Of a DNA stretch of 17,577 bases, positions 15,123 to 17,577 are shown in pieces. The stretch comes from Nanobdellota archaeon (GTDB taxonomy: Archaea; Nanobdellota; Nanobdellia; Woesearchaeales; GCA-2686295). Made by a program: the position numbers and the translations under genes. The number at the start of each line of letters is the position of its first letter. Within the stretch, counting starts at the first letter, position 1. The notes under the pieces were generated by a model that was given only the letters and a program-made list of their open reading frames with translations, ran no database searches and was not told where the DNA came from. The stretch lies in assembly GCA_018812505.1 (NCBI GenBank), contig JAHJDK010000151.1, positions 1 through 17,577 of the forward strand, written 5' to 3'.

Positions 15123-15170
15123 GGAATTGCTGTGAATACCGCATCCTTTAGGTTGCGGATAAGCAATTCC
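15123..15170. repeat. Nested hairpin 4 with CCTTTAGG core
   Basis: The outer stem GGAATTGCT (15123-15131) pairs with AGCAATTCC (15162-15170). The inner stem CCGCA (15139-15143) pairs with TGCGG (15154-15158), followed by a T-T mismatch, CC/GG and loop TTTA (15147-15150). The 26-nt core 15135-15160 equals that of hairpin 1 except for three base pairs, which differ in a compensating way. It forms the 3' end of the toxin gene on the minus strand. Confidence 0.8.
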
Positions 15171-15426
15171 ATCGAATTTTGTTATTATGATGATCAAAAT
15201 CTTCTAAAACTACAATTTTGTTATCTTCATCAACTGAAAAAAGTAGAACAAAATTTTTGTCTATATGTACTCTCTTCCAATTATTCAAAGGAGTTCTTAA
15301 GTTTTTATACCTGTGAGGATTAAGTAATATTTCTTCTGTTTTTTTGGTTATTATTTCTATTTGCTTCTTGTTTTTCTTTCTAAGTTTTCTTAATAGAAAC
15401 AGTGATTTACAGATTTGTGCTTTCAA
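15148..15426 (-). CDS. RelE/ParE-superfamily toxin-like protein
   Basis: The product has 92 residues from a TTG at 15426; no ATG is available. LRKLRKKNKKQIEIITKKTEEIL (11-34) is the N-terminal helical pair. NPHRYKNLRTPLNNWKRVHIDKNFVLLFSVDEDNKIVVLEDFDHH (36-80) is the beta core typical of RelE/ParE mRNA interferase or gyrase-inhibitor folds, with K51/R52 and H79/H80 at places where active residues often lie. Homologues normally end a few residues after this DHH motif. Here residues 86-92 (WNCLSAT) and the stop codon are encoded by hairpin 4, and the TAA lies in its tetraloop. The N-terminal strand also looks short. No intact antitoxin gene is seen upstream, only a short open frame. It may be an orphan or decaying toxin. 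Confidence 0.6.
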   Translation of the reverse strand: MKAQICKSLFLLRKLRKKNKKQIEIITKKTEEILLNPHRYKNLRTPLNNWKRVHIDKNFVLLFSVDEDNKIVVLEDFDHHNNKIRWNCLSAT

Positions 15427-15508
15427 TAAGTTTCAAAAGGGCAATTACAATCTCTCTGTTGTGCAATCTTGTTTCATTTATGTTGGGATTGCTGATATTC
15501 TAACAATT

Positions 15509-15542
15509 CAAAAGCCTAAAGCTTTTTGATAATATCAAAAAA
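15509..15542 (-). terminator. Hairpin and U-tract downstream of the swivel gene
   Basis: On the minus strand the stop of the gene at 15546 is soon followed by TTTTTT (15537-15542). Then come the palindrome TTGATA-T-TATCAA (15526-15538) and a hairpin AAAAGC/GCTTTT (15510-15526) with loop TTTAG. Termination by the U-tract is plausible. Confidence 0.4.
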
Positions 15543-15545
15543 TTT

Positions 15546-16640
15546 TCAATTTTTGGGATTCCCAGAAAACAGGATTTTTCTGATAATGCCTTTGTTTGCA
15601 TCAACTTCCACTAAATCTCCGTTCTTGAAAATCTTGGTTGAGTTAACTGCTTGAATGATGCAAGGAATGTTTAGCTCTCTGCTGACAATAGATGCATGTG
15701 AAAGTATACCTCCTTGCTCTGCAACTATGGCTGATGCTTTTTCGCATAGTATCATCACGTCAGGACTGGTTGTTTCTGCAATTAATATATCTCCTTTTTT
15801 CATTATAGAATTTATTCTTCCAATGGATTCATAGTCATCCAATAAAGGGCAAATAACAACTCTTCCTTTAGATAGTCCTTTATTTGCAATGACTCCTTTT
15901 ACAAAATTTGTGTCTTCTGTTTTCACAAACTTTTTGTAGAGCTTTAACGAATCTTTATGAGAGTGTTTAATCAATTTTTTATTTTCTATTCTCGCGCTAT
16001 AACAGATTTTTCTTTGTTCTATTAGTTCTTTTTTAACGTTTTTATCTTCAAATAGACTTATAATTTCATCAATGAACAAATACTTTGCATCGACGGAGAA
16101 TTTCTTTGAGATATAAGTAAGAATGTTTTCAAAAACACCTCCTTTAAAGAAGTAAGCATTCATTATCTTTCTTGCTTCAAATTTAAACTCTGCTAAATAG
16201 TTTAAATTAGCAATTGCATCTTTATTGTTTTCTTTCTTCACATGCTCAAATGCAGGTTCAATGTGAGGTGATTCCAAAAAACCGTAATAATGCCATAGCT
16301 TGCCAATTATTGAAAGATCTTTTATGAACTCCTCTTTAGTTATCGATGAAGGAATATTCTTGTATTTTGGCAAAATATATTTCTGTACTAATTCAATGTA
16401 CTTTTTAAATTCATTAAAGTACTGGGTGTATTTTTCCTTATTGCTGAAGAGATCTATTCCTGCTTTATGACAATCTTTTTCTGCTTCTAAATTGTAAAAA
16501 CTATTGAAATCTTTTTTAGTGTTTATCAGCAGGACATTCGCTTTTCCAAGAGACCCCCTCATAATACATTCTGAATTCAGGCATGTCAAAGGAATTGAGG
16601 AAAAAAATTTTCTGTAGTCTATTGGATTTAATGATTTCAT
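15546..16640 (-). CDS. PEP-utilizer swivel protein with helical N-terminal domain, no ATP-grasp domain
   Basis: The product has 364 residues. Residues 245-357 are a complete PEP-utilizer mobile domain: GVIANKGLSKGRVVICPL, KKGDILIAETTSPDVM, GGILSHASIVSRELNIPC with the phosphorylatable His315, and FKNGDLVEVDANKG. Residues 1-240 are mostly helical (KYTQYFNEFKKYIELVQKYI, LSIIGKLWHYYGFL, KLIKHSHKDSLKLYKKF), recalling the region before the His domain in PEP synthase-like and rifampicin phosphotransferase-like enzymes. That segment may hold the acceptor site. The ATP-grasp domain that would phosphorylate His315 is missing, so the protein is either one half of a split enzyme or a relay protein. Its ATG overlaps the phosphatase-like gene by 4 nt (ATGA), so both are made together. 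Several cysteines near the N-terminus (20, 25, 57) are unexplained. Confidence 0.82.
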   Translation of the reverse strand: MKSLNPIDYRKFFSSIPLTCLNSECIMRGSLGKANVLLINTKKDFNSFYNLEAEKDCHKAGIDLFSNKEKYTQYFNEFKKYIELVQKYILPKYKNIPSSITKEEFIKDLSIIGKLWHYYGFLESPHIEPAFEHVKKENNKDAIANLNYLAEFKFEARKIMNAYFFKGGVFENILTYISKKFSVDAKYLFIDEIISLFEDKNVKKELIEQRKICYSARIENKKLIKHSHKDSLKLYKKFVKTEDTNFVKGVIANKGLSKGRVVICPLLDDYESIGRINSIMKKGDILIAETTSPDVMILCEKASAIVAEQGGILSHASIVSRELNIPCIIQAVNSTKIFKNGDLVEVDANKGIIRKILFSGNPKN

Positions 16641-17278
16641 TCGTACATGTCCAGTATTTCAACAACTCTTTCTTGGACTCCATGCCAGATATTCTTTGTT
16701 GTTTCTATGTGTTTTTCAATACCATATCCGTATGGATCCTTTATATCTGTCTCAGTTAGAGTTGTTAAGATGTCAGGCAGTTCAATGTGCTGGTCATTAT
16801 ATACATTTTTGATACTGTTTACATGTTTATCTTGCATACAGTAAATCGCATCTATACTCTCATTTGGAGTGAATTGGTTCCTAACGCTGTTTATATTTAT
16901 GGGATTAAAGCCAAACATTTGAAGTATGTTGTTCCTAAATTGTCTGTCAATGCCTAATGCTTTGTCTGTAACCAAGAAGTACGCTTGTTTTATCGATTCA
17001 ATGTCATTTTCTAGAGATAAGTCTCTTATCATTGACTGCTCATCTTCTGAAAATATGTGTTTTATATCTTGGTTCAACCCAATTTTGGAATAAGTCAACA
17101 AATCTTCTTTTGACATATTTCCGAATCTATAATCATTTACTGCCACGCCTGCGGAACTCGCTTTGTATTTTTGGCTTACGTTGTTCAATTCGAAAAAAAT
17201 GTTCATAAAAAATTCTGCTTGCTTTGACCTGTTTGAATTTCCTGAACAAATGTTCATGACGATTATTTCATTTTTCAT
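16637..17278 (-). CDS. Low-molecular-weight protein tyrosine phosphatase-like protein
   Basis: The product has 213 residues from ATG 17278; a TTG at 17290 is in frame but less likely. The N-terminus carries the phosphate-binding loop C-x5-R-S as CSGNSNRS (Cys11, Arg17), in the family context IVMNICSGNSNRS. KASSAGVAV (39-47) matches the family's SAG motif, and DPYGYG near the end (Asp181) matches the general-acid DPxG loop. All catalytic elements are therefore present. At 213 residues it is longer than the usual 140-160, with an extra helical stretch (about 75-130, DIKHIFSEDEQSMIRDLS onward). Known relatives dephosphorylate phosphotyrosine, phosphoarginine or reduce arsenate; which applies is unclear. 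Translational overlap with a phosphohistidine swivel protein suggests it handles a product or partner of that protein. Confidence 0.83.
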   Translation of the reverse strand: MKNEIIVMNICSGNSNRSKQAEFFMNIFFELNNVSQKYKASSAGVAVNDYRFGNMSKEDLLTYSKIGLNQDIKHIFSEDEQSMIRDLSLENDIESIKQAYFLVTDKALGIDRQFRNNILQMFGFNPININSVRNQFTPNESIDAIYCMQDKHVNSIKNVYNDQHIELPDILTTLTETDIKDPYGYGIEKHIETTKNIWHGVQERVVEILDMYE

Positions 17279-17282
17279 TGCC

Positions 17283-17368
17283 TTAGACAAGGATACTACA
17301 CACTTTGTGTGTAGAGGAATTGTCCTTGCGTCCTCCGTAAAGTTTTTCTATCATGTTTGATTATAAAG
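17283..17368 (-). promoter_or_regulatory. Promoter and structured leader of the phosphatase-swivel operon
   Basis: A TATA-like box TTTATAA lies at 17362-17368 (minus strand). Downstream, a strong Shine-Dalgarno GGAGG (complement of 17332-17336) is separated from the ATG at 17278 by a nested hairpin: CAAGGA/TCCTTG (17288-17293 with 17323-17328) enclosing CTACACAC/GTGTGTAG (17296-17314) around TTT. The ATG itself has only AAGG next to it. A 23-codon open frame (17283-17354, MIEKLYGGRKD...) also crosses this leader; whether it is translated is unknown. Confidence 0.4.
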
Positions 17369-17430
17369 TTGCGCGCGGCGAAACCGGCGCACGCATTTTT
17401 AAGTTTGTATTAGTGTGAGCTATATTTTTT

Positions 17431-17447
17431 GTCGCGTGGAGCGTGAC
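17431..17447 (+). promoter_or_regulatory. Hairpin enclosing the transposase Shine-Dalgarno
   Basis: GTCGCG (17431-17436) pairs with CGTGAC (17442-17447, one G-U pair) around loop TGGAG, which contains the only Shine-Dalgarno-like GGAG ahead of ATG 17453. T and A runs flanking it could lengthen the stem. Ribosome-site sequestration limits TnpA synthesis in IS200, and this arrangement would do the same. Confidence 0.45.
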
Positions 17448-17452
17448 GAAAA

Positions 17453-17577
17453 ATGGAATTTGTAAATGTTGAGTTAAGGCATGATAACCATAAGGTAGGC
17501 ATAAACTTTTGGCACATGAATTGGCAAACAAAGTATCGTTATAACATGTTTGTCAAGTTTAAGTATAAAAACCTTTG
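17453..17577 (+). CDS. tnpA: IS200/IS605-type Y1 transposase TnpA (5' part only)
   Basis: Forty-one codons are visible before the window ends: MEFVNVELRHDNHKVG then INFWHMNWQTKYRYNMFVKF. The pattern H-x3-x-TKYRY-x-M/I-F at this distance from the start is how Y1 (HUH) transposases of the IS200 type begin, where the first beta strand carries the W/H-x-TKYR motif. The catalytic HUH and tyrosine would lie beyond the window, so they cannot be checked. The GC-rich hairpin upstream and the sequestered ribosome site support the call. Confidence 0.55.
   Translation, partial: MEFVNVELRHDNHKVGINFWHMNWQTKYRYNMFVKFKYKNL

Larger units (their letters stand above)
17370..17577 (+). mobile_element. Probable left end of an IS200/IS605-type element (partial)
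   Basis: A short GC-rich palindromic stretch in AT-rich DNA (17371-17394) folds as GCG/CGC and CGG/CCG around CGAAA with one bulge, like the subterminal hairpin that TnpA recognises. A second hairpin, GTCGCG/CGTGAC (17431-17447), lies just before the transposase-like gene. The exact left boundary and the right end cannot be seen, as the window ends inside the gene. Confidence 0.5.

Noticed and set aside
15003..15170. CRISPR array
   Set aside because: There are only two copies of the 26-nt core, each palindromic with different outer stems, no uniform spacers and no cas genes in the window.
14931..15197. A minus-strand open frame of 88 codons across the hairpin array
   Set aside because: It is coded by the hairpin stems and the antisense end of pyrG. 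It shows no domain-like pattern and overlaps the better supported toxin.
17371..17394. tRNA or other stable RNA gene in the GC-rich patch
   Set aside because: The patch is only about 24 nt, forms a single hairpin and has no cloverleaf or D/T-loop signatures. A transposon end fits better.

Overview
The window looks like part of the chromosome of an AT-rich archaeon. Several starts have archaeal TATA boxes of the TTTATATA type 20-30 nt upstream, giving leaderless or near-leaderless transcripts. A TrmB-family regulator, poly-T terminators and a giant Asn/Thr-rich sequon-bearing surface protein point the same way. The style of the proteins (secreted proteins with one N-terminal anchor, a standalone PEP-swivel domain, many small unrecognised proteins) suggests a DPANN-type lineage such as Woesearchaeota or Pacearchaeota. 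That lineage is an inference; the window has no rRNA or tRNA to test it.

Layout. 1-628 (minus): TrmB-like regulator, cut by the window edge. 650-694: a divergent promoter region with a long imperfect inverted repeat lying between the two TATA boxes. 755-3473 (plus): a four-gene operon encoding a small tail-anchored protein, a HAD-fold protein with an altered catalytic motif, a standalone phosphohistidine (PEP-utilizer) swivel domain, and a helical protein of unknown function. 3555-4187 (plus): a single-pass Cys-containing secreted protein, convergent with a rhomboid protease (4196-4825, minus). 4908-13308 (plus): an operon with a structured leader, a small HTH gene that lacks a normal start codon, a 2296-residue surface protein and an MFS transporter. 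13380-14975 (plus): CTP synthase pyrG, leaderless. 15003-15170: four consecutive hairpins, two sharing a 26-nt core with compensatory changes. 15148-15426 (minus): a RelE/ParE-like toxin whose stop codon lies in the loop of the last hairpin. 15546-17278 (minus): a two-gene operon of a low-molecular-weight phosphatase-like protein and a second swivel-domain protein. 17370-17577 (plus): apparent left end and first 41 codons of an IS200/IS605-type transposase.

Functional reading. Two separate transcription units pair a phosphatase-fold protein with a PEP-type phosphohistidine swivel domain that has no ATP-grasp or PEP-binding domain. This is the best candidate for an undescribed system: a split phosphotransfer or relay module whose kinase half must be encoded elsewhere. 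The hairpin array next to the toxin and near an IS200/IS605 transposase is the other unusual structure. It may be a family of small non-autonomous palindromic elements.
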